The notes under the pieces: model-generated
The model's database searches: none
The model's input: only the letters and a program-made list of their open reading frames with translations
What the model was told of the DNA's origin: nothing
Assembly (NCBI GenBank): GCA_039933635.1
Contig: JBDTNQ010000125.1
Coordinates: 1 to 11,409 of the forward strand
From: JBDTNQ01 sp039933635
GTDB taxonomy: Bacteria; Acidobacteriota; Vicinamibacteria; Vicinamibacterales; SCN-69-37
Length of the DNA stretch: 11,409 nucleotides
Direction: 5' to 3'
Made by a program: the position numbers and the translations under genes
Shown: positions 1 through 6,630 of the stretch, piece after piece
How positions within the stretch are numbered: the stretch's first letter is position 1
Layout: each line of letters opens with the position of its first letter

Positions 1-1
1 C

Positions 2-379
2 ATTTTATGGGTCAACATCCGCGCGTCAAAGGCCGTATGGCGCTCTGGCGTGGCGAGCTCACTGGCCCTTTTCGTGCACCTCGCTGAAGCCGGATGCGCG
101 ACCGTCTACTTCGGCGGGTCGTTCGTGACGGCCAAGGCGAACCCGGGCGACATCGACGTGACGTGGGATCTCGAAGGCGTCGACCCGACGATGCTGATTC
201 CCGCGTTCCGTGGGCCCGATGGCATCGAAGAACTGAAGTGGATCTTCGGTGGGCACTTCTTCCCGTCCGAACTCGTCGAAGGCGACTCTGGGATGACGTT
301 CGTGGAGTTCTTTCAGCAGACCAAAGATGGCCGCCCAGTCGGAATTGTGCAGATTGACTTGACGACTTTGGAGGACTGA
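2..379 (+). CDS. Nucleotidyltransferase-fold protein, DUF6932-like, 5' end outside window
   Basis: The reading frame is open from base 2, so the true start probably lies upstream of the window; a GTG at 50 is the first start codon inside it and would drop 16 in-frame residues that look genuine. Counting from that GTG, residues 22-37 read FGGSFVTAKANPGDID, which fits the polymerase-beta-type nucleotidyltransferase signature (hydrophobic-G-[GS], about nine residues, D-x-D). A helix with the AEAGC motif precedes it, and acidic and aromatic stretches follow. This arrangement is what I recall for DUF6932 proteins, which are small and uncharacterised. It sits 3 nt upstream of an HTH gene on the same strand, so the two are probably co-transcribed. 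By analogy with MNT-type pairs it could modify or regulate a partner, or be a toxin or antitoxin; this is inference. The fold is fairly secure, the role is not. Confidence 0.7.
   Translation: MLWVNIRASKAVWRSGVASSLALFVHLAEAGCATVYFGGSFVTAKANPGDIDVTWDLEGVDPTMLIPAFRGPDGIEELKWIFGGHFFPSELVEGDSGMTFVEFFQQTKDGRPVGIVQIDLTTLED
370..375 (+). promoter_or_regulatory. Ribosome binding site for the HTH gene
   Basis: GGAGGA lies inside the end of the upstream gene and 7 nt before the GTG at 383. It supports GTG as the start of the regulator and shows that the two genes are translated from one message. Confidence 0.75.
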
Positions 380-382
380 CCC

Positions 383-871
383 GTGATTCTCAATGCCCGA
401 CAGTACGGCATCACCAAGACGCAGGCCGAGAAGTTCCGTGCGGCCATCTCCAAGGCTGAGGCCTCACCGCCACGGCCGGGCCCCCATGCGAAAGAGCGCC
501 GGGCTCTCGAGCTCGCTGGCCTTCGCGCGCAGCTCGCCGACCTGGAACGAGAGATCCGTCTCTACGAGGACCTGGCAGCCGGCAAGAAAGCGTCGGCGAT
601 GAACGGCCAGCTCGAGGAGCTCGGCATGCTACTCATCCAGACTCGCGTCGCGCGTGGCTGGAGCCAGCGGCACCTCGCCGATCGGCTCGGTGTCCAGATG
701 CAGCAGATTCAGCGCTACGAAGCGACGCGTTACCAGTCTGCTGACCTCGCGAGGCTCGTCGAAATCGCCCAGGCCCTCGCGGTGACGATCGGAGTCAATG
801 TGTCGGTGCTCGAGATTCCTGACCTGAAGGCCTTCACGGCCGCGCGAAGGAAAGTAGCCGGGGCCCGTTGA
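383..871 (+). CDS. XRE-family helix-turn-helix regulator with N-terminal coiled coil
   Basis: This 162-aa protein starts at a GTG with a good Shine-Dalgarno. Residues 1-20 (ILNARQYGITKTQAEKF) and a predicted charged coiled coil at about 35-66 form an N-terminal module that I recall from XRE antitoxin-like proteins. Residues 80-135 are a lambda-repressor-type HTH, with the typical stretch RVARGWSQRHLADRLGV, then QQIQRYEA in the recognition-helix region and SADLARLVEIAQAL closing the fold. It is expected to bind DNA, probably as a dimer through the coiled coil. Its position 3 nt downstream of a nucleotidyltransferase-like gene suggests that it autoregulates the pair and may act as antitoxin; that role is inference. 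The stop is 9 bp from the stop of the convergent phage operon, with no terminator hairpin between them, so read-through from either side is possible. Confidence 0.88.
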   Translation: MILNARQYGITKTQAEKFRAAISKAEASPPRPGPHAKERRALELAGLRAQLADLEREIRLYEDLAAGKKASAMNGQLEELGMLLIQTRVARGWSQRHLADRLGVQMQQIQRYEATRYQSADLARLVEIAQALAVTIGVNVSVLEIPDLKAFTAARRKVAGAR

Positions 872-880
872 CATCACGCC

Positions 881-1282
881 CTACGGTGTATGGGACAGCG
901 ACACGACCCGCAGCCGGATCAACCAGCTCTTCTGCTTCGCCGAGCCCCACGTCGCCGTGAACTTCGCGTAGTGCGTCTGTCGCTCGCCTTGCGGCACCGC
1001 CGGCACATCGGCCCCGGTCACGATCGGGCTGTCCGCTGAACTGAAGACCATCGTGAACTGCCCACTCGTGGCCGCCATCGATCCGCCGGCCGCGTTCTTC
1101 ACCGAGACGTTATCGCGGCTGTTGATGATCTGGTCCGGCGTCCCGTTGTACAGGGACATCCTGATATCGGCCAGGTCAGCGAGAGCGACCGGGATACCGT
1201 CCTCGTCGTCAAGGCGGACGACCGATCGGCACGTGTCGAGTTCGTTCAGTTCGATTTCGTCAATGACGCCTGGCGTGGTCAT
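881..1282 (-). CDS. Phage structural-type protein, probable Ig-like fold
   Basis: This is the last gene of the minus-strand operon (133 aa). The ATG at 1282 is preceded by GAGG 5 nt upstream and lies 7 nt after the previous stop; the longer open frame further upstream runs through the preceding gene and is not used. The protein has the motifs ALADLADIRMSLYNGTPDQI, then IINSRDNVSVKNA, then THYAKFTATW at about 103-112. Short beta-rich phage proteins in tail or collar clusters share this pattern (default values, then INSR, then a closing strand). There is no signal peptide and no membrane segment. It is probably a small virion or adhesion accessory subunit. I recognise the pattern but cannot name a characterised homologue, so the function stays open. 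Confidence 0.72.
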   Translation of the reverse strand: MTTPGVIDEIELNELDTCRSVVRLDDEDGIPVALADLADIRMSLYNGTPDQIINSRDNVSVKNAAGGSMAATSGQFTMVFSSADSPIVTGADVPAVPQGERQTHYAKFTATWGSAKQKSWLIRLRVVSLSHTP

Positions 1283-1289
1283 GGGAACC

Positions 1290-2471
1290 TCAGTCGAGTG
1301 GCGTGTCGCGCGAGTGGGCAATGGCGAAGACGGCCGGGACAGCACCACTGACCGCCGTCAGCCGCGGCAGGGCGCGCGCGACCAGCGTGACGGACGGAAC
1401 CGAACCGGAAATCGCTGTGACTGTGATGCCGTCCGGCGGTAGCGTGGTGTTGTCGGCGATCGAGATCGCTGGCGGGATCGTGACCGCTGCCCCCACAGCG
1501 CTCCCGGCCGACAGCGCCGATGTCTGAACGACGCTCGGAACCACGCACGTCCCACGCGCATCGGCCGCCGGCGTCGACAGCGATGAACTGGTGACGACTG
1601 CTGGCGACGCGGGGCACGCGCGTGCGCTTGCGCCCGGCGACGCGCTCGAGGAAGACGCCTGGAAGCTCGAGACGCCAGCAACGCTGTTCCCCTGTGCTGG
1701 GGCGACCGACATCGATGAGCTGAGCGTCGTCGACGGCGCGAGAGCCCGAGACGATGTCGCCGAGGCCGGCACCGCGATCGACACGAGATCGACCGTGCTG
1801 GCGCTTGGCGCGAAACATTGGGCTCGCGCCTGCGCGACCAGCGCCGCCATTGACGACGAGGCTTGGAAGGCTGGGGTATTCCCCCATCCCAGCGCCCACC
1901 CGTCCGGGCTGGCGACGGCGACCGTGTTGGCCGTGCTGATCGACGGAGGACTGGCAACGGCCGTCGCGCAGCCGATCGCCACCGCGAGAGATGACGACGT
2001 TTGAAACGTCGGTAGGCTCGCGACGGCGGCTGCGCTGCCGGCGGGCGTGGTCAGCGCTGAGCTTGCCTGATGTGCCGGACCAACCGTCCATCCGAGACAC
2101 GACGCGGCTGGCGCTCCGAGGGTAGTGGATGTGTTGAGCGCTGGCGGGTTGGCGCACGCGAGGGCGCTGCTTGCAGGCGCCGCGAGCGATGATCCAGCCT
2201 GGTTCGACGGCCCGACCGTCCAGCCGGCGCACGCCGCCGGCGGCGTGCTCGCCGTCGCGGAGATCTGGATGCCCGGCGCCAGCGACGCAGCGCCCGCAGA
2301 AGCGCTTGGCATCGAGAACGCCGACGCCACCACCAGCGAGACCGCCAGGGCCACGCCTCCGGCCCACGCGGCTGGCGCCACGACGGAGACCACGGTGGCC
2401 TCCGTCGATGGCACCCAGCGCGGCCGCCCAGGCGGACGCCGCCACGGTTGACGATAGACGCCGTCAGACAC
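1290..2471 (-). CDS. Repeat-rich fibre-like phage protein, 22-residue repeats
   Basis: This 393-aa protein starts at GTG 2471 with AGGTG 4 nt before it. Residues 1-25 are basic and proline-rich. About 28-52 form a hydrophobic, Ala/Val-rich segment that could be a membrane anchor or coiled start. Residues 66-333 are twelve tandem degenerate units anchored by proline at 66, 88, 110, 132, 154, 176, 200, 222, 246, 290, 312 and 334, with Ser at 268; the spacing is 22 residues except two of 24. The unit consensus begins P-x-x-Q-x-S-S-S-L and continues with Ala, Ser and occasional Cys. The tail (about 350-385) carries two related stretches, ISGSVPSVTLVA and VSGAVPAVFAIA. The regular period shows that this frame is the coding one; a 388-aa frame on the same strand is Arg/Gly-rich and has no period. 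A fibre, spike or stalk is likely; the exact role is unknown. Confidence 0.75.
   Translation of the reverse strand: MSDGVYRQPWRRPPGRPRWVPSTEATVVSVVAPAAWAGGVALAVSLVVASAFSMPSASAGAASLAPGIQISATASTPPAACAGWTVGPSNQAGSSLAAPASSALACANPPALNTSTTLGAPAASCLGWTVGPAHQASSALTTPAGSAAAVASLPTFQTSSSLAVAIGCATAVASPPSISTANTVAVASPDGWALGWGNTPAFQASSSMAALVAQARAQCFAPSASTVDLVSIAVPASATSSRALAPSTTLSSSMSVAPAQGNSVAGVSSFQASSSSASPGASARACPASPAVVTSSSLSTPAADARGTCVVPSVVQTSALSAGSAVGAAVTIPPAISIADNTTLPPDGITVTAISGSVPSVTLVARALPRLTAVSGAVPAVFAIAHSRDTPLD
1473..2276 (-). repeat. Twelve tandem 66-72 nt coding repeats (22-24 aa)
   Basis: The repeats are degenerate at DNA level but obvious in the protein: ten units of 66 nt and two of 72 nt. The first four also form a 132-nt double unit, because GWTVGP recurs at residues 83-88 and 127-132. 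Both longer units are two residues longer, which would keep the in/out alternation of a beta strand. Confidence 0.8.
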
Positions 2472-2481
2472 CGATCACCTA

Positions 2482-3135
2482 CTAGGGCGTCGAGAACGTC
2501 TCGATACCCAACGCCGCAAACACGGCCGTGAACGTGCCCGACGTCACCGCCTGGTCGGCGCCGAAATCGATCAGCCACAGCAGTGGCGAGGTCGAGCCCG
2601 TTCCCGTGCTCTTGTAGATCACGGCATACCTGATCCCTGAAATGGTCGCGCTGGTCCATGACGGATCGGCCGCGTCGAGCTGCGTGAGGCCGCGTCCAAT
2701 CTCGGCCCACACGACCGTCCCGCTGCCTTCCGCGACGGTCTGGCCGCTCACAGTGGGAAAGGTCGGCGCCGAGCTGTGCGAGGTGCCCGCGACGATGCAC
2801 CGATAGAGATGCCCGTTGCCCGCTGCCGGGCGCACGATATCTCCCACCACGTAGGCCGTGGAGTTCGCCCGCGCGGTCGCCCAGGAGTTCGCCGCGGTGT
2901 AGGTGATCGTTTTCGATCCCAGGGTGGCACCGCCGGCCGTGTACCCCGTGCCGGTCACCTCGGAGGTCACGTCCGAGAACACTTCGTGCGCATCGAGGTC
3001 GGGCGTGTAGCCCGAACCGGCCAAGGCCATTTTGAGTGTGTCGCTCAGGAAGTCGACGGCGAACGTATCGCCGGAGGACTCGCCCCCGAGCAGGTTCGCG
3101 TAAGCCTTACCGTACTTGTTGATCGAGACAGCCAT
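2482..3135 (-). CDS. Phage structural protein with an inserted carbohydrate-binding-like module
   Basis: This 217-aa protein has its ATG at 3135 with AAAGGAG 6 nt upstream. Residues 1-85 (including LKMALAGSGYTPDLDAHEVFSD and a GTGYTAGGATL stretch) and 150-217 (SGIRYAVIYK, then PLLWLIDFGADQ, then a short end) look like the two halves of one small beta-rich phage protein that I recall from head/tail clusters. Between them, about residues 86-148, lies a separate module with AYVVGDIVRP, NGHLYRCIVAGTS, then PTFPT and VVWAEIG. That pattern resembles small carbohydrate-binding-like domains found on phage fibres and bacterial surface enzymes. The gene lies 12 nt downstream of its upstream neighbour and 10 nt before the fibre-like gene. 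A role in virion surface binding is inferred; the host half of the fold is uncharacterised. Confidence 0.75.
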   Translation of the reverse strand: MAVSINKYGKAYANLLGGESSGDTFAVDFLSDTLKMALAGSGYTPDLDAHEVFSDVTSEVTGTGYTAGGATLGSKTITYTAANSWATARANSTAYVVGDIVRPAAGNGHLYRCIVAGTSHSSAPTFPTVSGQTVAEGSGTVVWAEIGRGLTQLDAADPSWTSATISGIRYAVIYKSTGTGSTSPLLWLIDFGADQAVTSGTFTAVFAALGIETFSTP

Positions 3136-3147
3136 GGGGCACTCCTT

Positions 3148-3612
3148 TTAGAGTTCAGCGACCCAGATGGTCGCGCGAAACGTGATGGCGTCCGCTGGGG
3201 CTGAGCACGTCAGCACCAGGCGTCCGGCCGCATTAGTGGTCATCGGTCGTTCTTCTGGGGCGAACGCCATGTCGTAGCCCGCGCGCGTGTTCATCGCGTC
3301 CTCGAACACCGTGACGGGCGACCCGCCAGTCGCCACGGTGGTGTTCATCGTTTCAGCGGTGAATGCCGCGGCCGCGTCGTTGGGGATGACCGGTACGGGC
3401 GTGGGTGTGGATCCACCAGACCCGGACGTCGATTGCGCGCGCTTGATCGTCAGCGCCAGTTGCTCTTCCTCAGTCGTCGGCTCCGACGTCTGAGCAATAC
3501 GGATCCGATGGACCGCGATCGGCTTGTCGGCCGCCGCGACCAGCTCGAAGAAGTCGAACGCCGCCGCCGGCGAGGCGACTCCGGAGATCACCACGGTATA
3601 CATGCGCTTCAT
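3148..3612 (-). CDS. Conserved phage protein, beta-rich, probable virion component
   Basis: This 154-aa protein starts at ATG 3612, which overlaps the previous stop as ATGA and has GAGGTG about 7 nt upstream. Residues 3-40 read as beta strands (MYTVVISGVA, then FFELVAAADKPIAVHRIRIAQ). A Gly/Ser/Pro-rich loop follows at about 61-77 (TSGSGGSTPTPVPV), then TGGSPVTVFEDAMNTRAGYD and a closing strand with PADAITFRATIWVAE. I recall this layout from small hypothetical proteins in phage structural operons, where a jelly-roll-like fold is plausible. There is no signal peptide. It sits between a beta-sandwich protein and the module-inserted protein, which supports a virion surface or tail role. Nothing points to an enzyme. 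Confidence 0.75.
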   Translation of the reverse strand: MKRMYTVVISGVASPAAAFDFFELVAAADKPIAVHRIRIAQTSEPTTEEEQLALTIKRAQSTSGSGGSTPTPVPVIPNDAAAAFTAETMNTTVATGGSPVTVFEDAMNTRAGYDMAFAPEERPMTTNAAGRLVLTCSAPADAITFRATIWVAEL

Positions 3613-4355
3613 CGGACACACCTCTCGGAAAACACTTGGGGATATCGCCGCATGCGGCGACGGAGATTGGCGAGCTGGCCGGCGTCGCGGAAGCCACGAA
3701 AGGCCGATACGCCAATATCGCCCGCTCCGCCGCTTGCAGGTTTCAGAAGCACAATCGTTCCGATGCACGAGTTACCGAAGTTCTGCGTGAACGTGACGGC
3801 CACAGCCCCGAGGCCGCTCGTGACGGCATTCTTGGACGCCGTGTCGCTCGGGTGCCCTACGCTTTGATTGACATCAAGGGCCCAGCCGGACGTGATCGTG
3901 CTACTGATTCCGCCGCTGTCGTTGCTGTATCCAGCGACCGCGAAGGCTCCTTCAACCGTCGGCGTGGCTGAGAGTGCAAGAGTGACTGGCGATCCGCCGT
4001 TGCTGTTAGTGGCGTGTGCGTCGACCGGCGTTGTAGTGTCGATGCCTGGGTATTCGTAAATGACGCCGTGGTGGTTGTCGCTGTTACCGACACTCCAAAT
4101 GTAAGGGCCAACACCGTCGCCCGACTGCACGACGCGCGTGTAGACGTGCATCCCGCAGAAATCGAAGTTGTCTTCCCTGACGAGCGACCAGAGCGCGTCA
4201 GGCTTGGTAACTGAAAAAGGTGACGGAAAATCGCCAGTCGCGATAAACGCCAGTAGGACGTTTCCGACGGTCGGTGATGCCCCCAAGGTGATGGGGACCG
4301 TCGAAAAACTCCCATCACCCTGAGCGTCGTCCGCCTTTTGTAGGTAGAGAGGCAA
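3609..4355 (-). CDS. Beta-sandwich (lectin/jelly-roll-like) phage protein, TTG start
   Basis: The start is TTG 4355, one base after the previous stop, with AAGGTG 7 nt upstream inside the end of the preceding gene; an in-frame stop lies just upstream, so no longer form is possible. The protein has 248 aa. Residues 15-205 alternate short beta strands: TVGNVLLAFIATGD, MHVYTRVVQSGDG, YIWSVGNSDN, VIYEYPGID and GGSPVTLALSATPTVEGAFA. This fits bacterial and phage jelly-roll domains that bind surfaces or sugars. Residues 217-248 are an Arg-rich tail (ANLRRRMRRYPQVF). The gene is visibly richer in A+T than its neighbours, especially 3900-4300, which may mean separate acquisition. The function is most likely host or surface contact; this is inferred from fold and place only. 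Confidence 0.72.
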   Translation of the reverse strand: MPLYLQKADDAQGDGSFSTVPITLGASPTVGNVLLAFIATGDFPSPFSVTKPDALWSLVREDNFDFCGMHVYTRVVQSGDGVGPYIWSVGNSDNHHGVIYEYPGIDTTTPVDAHATNSNGGSPVTLALSATPTVEGAFAVAGYSNDSGGISSTITSGWALDVNQSVGHPSDTASKNAVTSGLGAVAVTFTQNFGNSCIGTIVLLKPASGGAGDIGVSAFRGFRDAGQLANLRRRMRRYPQVFSERCVR

Positions 4356-4356
4356 G

Positions 4357-6243
4357 CTAGTTCACCTTCACCACAGTGCAGCCGCGCGAATCGCGAACCG
4401 TCAGCGTCGTCGGCCCGAAGGTCAGCGCGACCGACTTCACCGTCGCCACGGCACCCGACACGGCATAGCTGTACCGCAGCTGCGTCGACCCCTCCGCAGA
4501 TGACGGCCAAGCCGAGACGACCAGCGCGGCTGGATTCGCGACGCATGGATCCGATGGCGGAGGCGGCGCCGGCGCCGTTACTTTGACCGTGACGGTCACA
4601 GGCGAGCGGGCCGTCCCGCTGACGTCGGTCGCGGCGAGCGTGTGCGCGAAGGTCCCGGCCGCGGTCTTCGTCACCGGCATCGTGACCGCGCACGGACCGC
4701 AGTTGAGGCGCGCGCCGTCGAGCATGACGTTGTGCTGATTCGCGTCGGTGGCCACCGATAGCGTGTAGGCCTGGCCGACGAGCACGGAAGCCTTGTCGAC
4801 CGTGAGTGAGAACACCGCGGCCGTCGGCGGCGGCGTCACGGGCGGTGGCGTCACCGGTGGCGGTTCAACGGGCGGAGGTGGCGGAGGTGGCGGCTGGACC
4901 GGCGGCGGCGTTGAGCCCGTGCCGATCTTCAATCGGTAGAGTCGGCCCGTGTCCCACTGGCCGCCGGGCCCGCCGCTGGGGTTCCCGAGCGGAAAGCCGA
5001 TCGCGTATGGGGTGCCCGTTGCACTGTCGACCGTGACGCCACTGATATTCGCCATCGGGACGTCGCCGTCCCACGAGCCGACAATGCCGCGCGGCAGCAC
5101 GAGTTCGGCCATGCTGTCTGGTCGGCGCATCGTGTTGCTGCCGAGCTTCGTGCCGTCCCAGGCGTGCACTTCCTGCAGGCGCGTGTCGAAGTGCAGCGTC
5201 GAGTTCTGGTACCAGCACTTCCCGCCGCAGACCGCGGCGACGAGCACGAGGGTGTTCCCGTTGAAGAACGCGTTGTTGTAGTAGCTGTCGCCCCACACGA
5301 ACAGGTTCGCGCCGATCGGCCCCTGCGATGCGACGGTGTTCGGGCTGAGCCACGCCGCACCCGCGTACGGCGCTGACGTCGGTGGCGTCTGCGGATTCTC
5401 CCGCCGCACGCCCTGCGCGTTTGCGTCGCCACCGTCGAAGTAGTTGTCAGGCCGCGTCACCCGCGTGCCGCGCTGGTCCGTCGGCGTGTCGAGGAGCACC
5501 TTGAAGGCGCCGGCCGGGATGACCGCTCCGTCCGCGTAGCCCGCGATGTCGGGAATGCAGATCACCGACGGTCCCATCGCCGCCCGGCTTACCTGCTGCG
5601 CCAGTGACGTGTAGCCGCCCCAGCCGACCATGTACGGGCATTTGCCCCCGAGGGCCGTGTTGATCGCCGCAGGCACCGCGAGCACGCCGCCGTAGATGCG
5701 CTTCGACGTCACGCCCTCGAGCGAGACGGTCTTCACGTTCGAGACGGTGCCGTCGGCGTTCAGCGTCAGCGTCGAGATGCGCGACGGGTAGTACGTCCCC
5801 GAGTCGCCGTAGTCGATTGAGGCCGAAACCCAGAGGCGGTCCTTCGCCTCCTCGTAGAAGATCCCGTAGAAGTCGCCTGTGACCGCGCTGATATTCCACT
5901 GGTTCGTTGGCGCGGTGATTCGACCGGTCGCCGGCGTCGAGCCCGGCCGGAACTCCTGAAGCAGGCCCGTGTGCGTCCCGGACAAGAACCGCAGCTCGCC
6001 GTTGACGTGACGCGAGGCCAGTCCACGCATGAAGCTGGTGTTGCTGCCGAAGGTCTGGACATCCCAGTAGGTGTCGAGCGTGACGCTTGAGGCGGCGAAC
6101 GTCTGCGCCTGCACACCGCTGGCGCCTTCCGTGTTGGCGCTGCGGATCAGCGCCTTCACTTGGGCCATCTGCATCGTTGATAAGGTTTGCGCCTGCGCTG
6201 GGACCGCGAAGACGAGCGCGAGAATGAGAAGAAGTCGCTTCAT
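4357..6243 (-). CDS. Secreted multidomain protein with proline linkers and Ig-like domain
   Basis: This 628-aa protein starts at ATG 6243 with AGAGG 8 nt upstream and 3 nt after the previous stop. Residues 1-19 are a clear Sec signal peptide: basic MKR, a hydrophobic core, and a VPAQAQ end with likely cleavage after Ala18. Residues about 50-440 are one large beta-rich domain with repeating W/G and aspartate motifs (QTFGSNTSFMRGLAS, YMVGWGGYTS, NLFVWGDSYYNNAFFNGN, GIVGSWDGDVPMANISGV), perhaps a propeller. A proline-rich linker spans 446-473, an Ig/PKD-like domain about 476-556 (with CGPC at 515-518), a second linker is PAPPPPS, and a beta-rich C-terminal part with Cys622 follows. A signal peptide on a gene inside a phage late operon is unusual and suggests export by the lysogen or infected host. 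Function not recognised. Confidence 0.8.
   Translation of the reverse strand: MKRLLLILALVFAVPAQAQTLSTMQMAQVKALIRSANTEGASGVQAQTFAASSVTLDTYWDVQTFGSNTSFMRGLASRHVNGELRFLSGTHTGLLQEFRPGSTPATGRITAPTNQWNISAVTGDFYGIFYEEAKDRLWVSASIDYGDSGTYYPSRISTLTLNADGTVSNVKTVSLEGVTSKRIYGGVLAVPAAINTALGGKCPYMVGWGGYTSLAQQVSRAAMGPSVICIPDIAGYADGAVIPAGAFKVLLDTPTDQRGTRVTRPDNYFDGGDANAQGVRRENPQTPPTSAPYAGAAWLSPNTVASQGPIGANLFVWGDSYYNNAFFNGNTLVLVAAVCGGKCWYQNSTLHFDTRLQEVHAWDGTKLGSNTMRRPDSMAELVLPRGIVGSWDGDVPMANISGVTVDSATGTPYAIGFPLGNPSGGPGGQWDTGRLYRLKIGTGSTPPPVQPPPPPPPPVEPPPVTPPPVTPPPTAAVFSLTVDKASVLVGQAYTLSVATDANQHNVMLDGARLNCGPCAVTMPVTKTAAGTFAHTLAATDVSGTARSPVTVTVKVTAPAPPPPSDPCVANPAALVVSAWPSSAEGSTQLRYSYAVSGAVATVKSVALTFGPTTLTVRDSRGCTVVKVN
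4825..4908 (-). repeat. Proline-codon repeat (linker of the secreted protein)
   Basis: This low-complexity stretch encodes residues 446-473, almost only Pro with Val, Thr, Gln and Glu. It includes an eight-proline run and the repeated PPPVT unit. It makes an extended hinge between the N-terminal domain and the Ig-like domain. Confidence 0.85.
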
Positions 6244-6246
6244 GGT

Positions 6247-6630
6247 CTATGCCTCTGTGTCGTCGCTTGATTCTTCAACAATCGGAACGAGATCCACCGT
6301 CTGCCCGGCTAGCGCGTGCGCGCAATCGCTGAGGTATTCAATTCGCCCGTCACGAACGAATGAGTGACAGCACGTGCAGCGAAACTTCGCTGGGTCTTCA
6401 GGTCTGGCCGCGTTGTAGGTGCACCAGCAGTCGCCCGTATGCCCTGGCATGAAGTGCCCAGAACGGACGAGCACACTTGGCGAAATGGTCGGCGCGTCAA
6501 GGCTCCCGTTCCATTCCCACCCGCCGGGCCCGACGCGTACCGAGTGCCGCTCCTGGCACCCTGAGCACCAGAAGCTCACGCCGCGATCGCCGTTGTGCTG
6601 GTTCGACCACGGCTTACATAGAAGGCTCAT
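6247..6630 (-). CDS. DUF6527-like small cysteine-rich phage protein
   Basis: This 127-aa protein has its ATG at 6630 in ATGA overlap with the previous stop and AGAGG 7 nt upstream; the frame upstream of the ATG is shadow sequence. Motifs in order: FWCSGCQERHSV (Cys22, Cys25), GWEWNGSLDAPTISPSVLV at about 37-55, CWC at 68-70, CTCCHSFVRDGRIEYL at 85-100, then DCAHALAGQTVDL at 102-114. This order (Cys pair, W-x-(W/F)-N-G, PT-x-SPS, C-HSF-(V/I)-DG, DC-H-LAGQ) is the pattern I know for DUF6527, a small family common in phage and prophage accessory genes. The cysteines and histidines suggest metal binding, probably zinc. No biochemical function is established as far as I know. It separates the barrel-like gene from the secreted protein. 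Confidence 0.85.
   Translation of the reverse strand: MSLLCKPWSNQHNGDRGVSFWCSGCQERHSVRVGPGGWEWNGSLDAPTISPSVLVRSGHFMPGHTGDCWCTYNAARPEDPAKFRCTCCHSFVRDGRIEYLSDCAHALAGQTVDLVPIVEESSDDTEA

Noticed and set aside
1..60. Attachment site or tRNA at the left edge
   Set aside because: No tRNA-like fold or direct repeat is visible, and the reading frame of the nucleotidyltransferase-like gene runs through it.
861..900. Possible bidirectional terminator between the convergent stops
   Set aside because: Only a short GGGCCC palindrome and no T-run; too weak to call.
1591..2004. A 137-codon plus-strand frame opposite the repeat protein
   Set aside because: Antisense to periodic coding sequence; Ala-rich composition follows from the repeat on the other strand.
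1279..2445. A 388-codon minus-strand frame overlapping the repeat protein
   Set aside because: Product is Arg/Gly-rich without period; the other frame shows a strict 22-residue repeat and well-placed start and stop.
4825..4908. GC-rich near-repeats as a CRISPR or regulatory array
   Set aside because: They are in-frame proline codons of a linker; there are no spacers or conserved repeat units.
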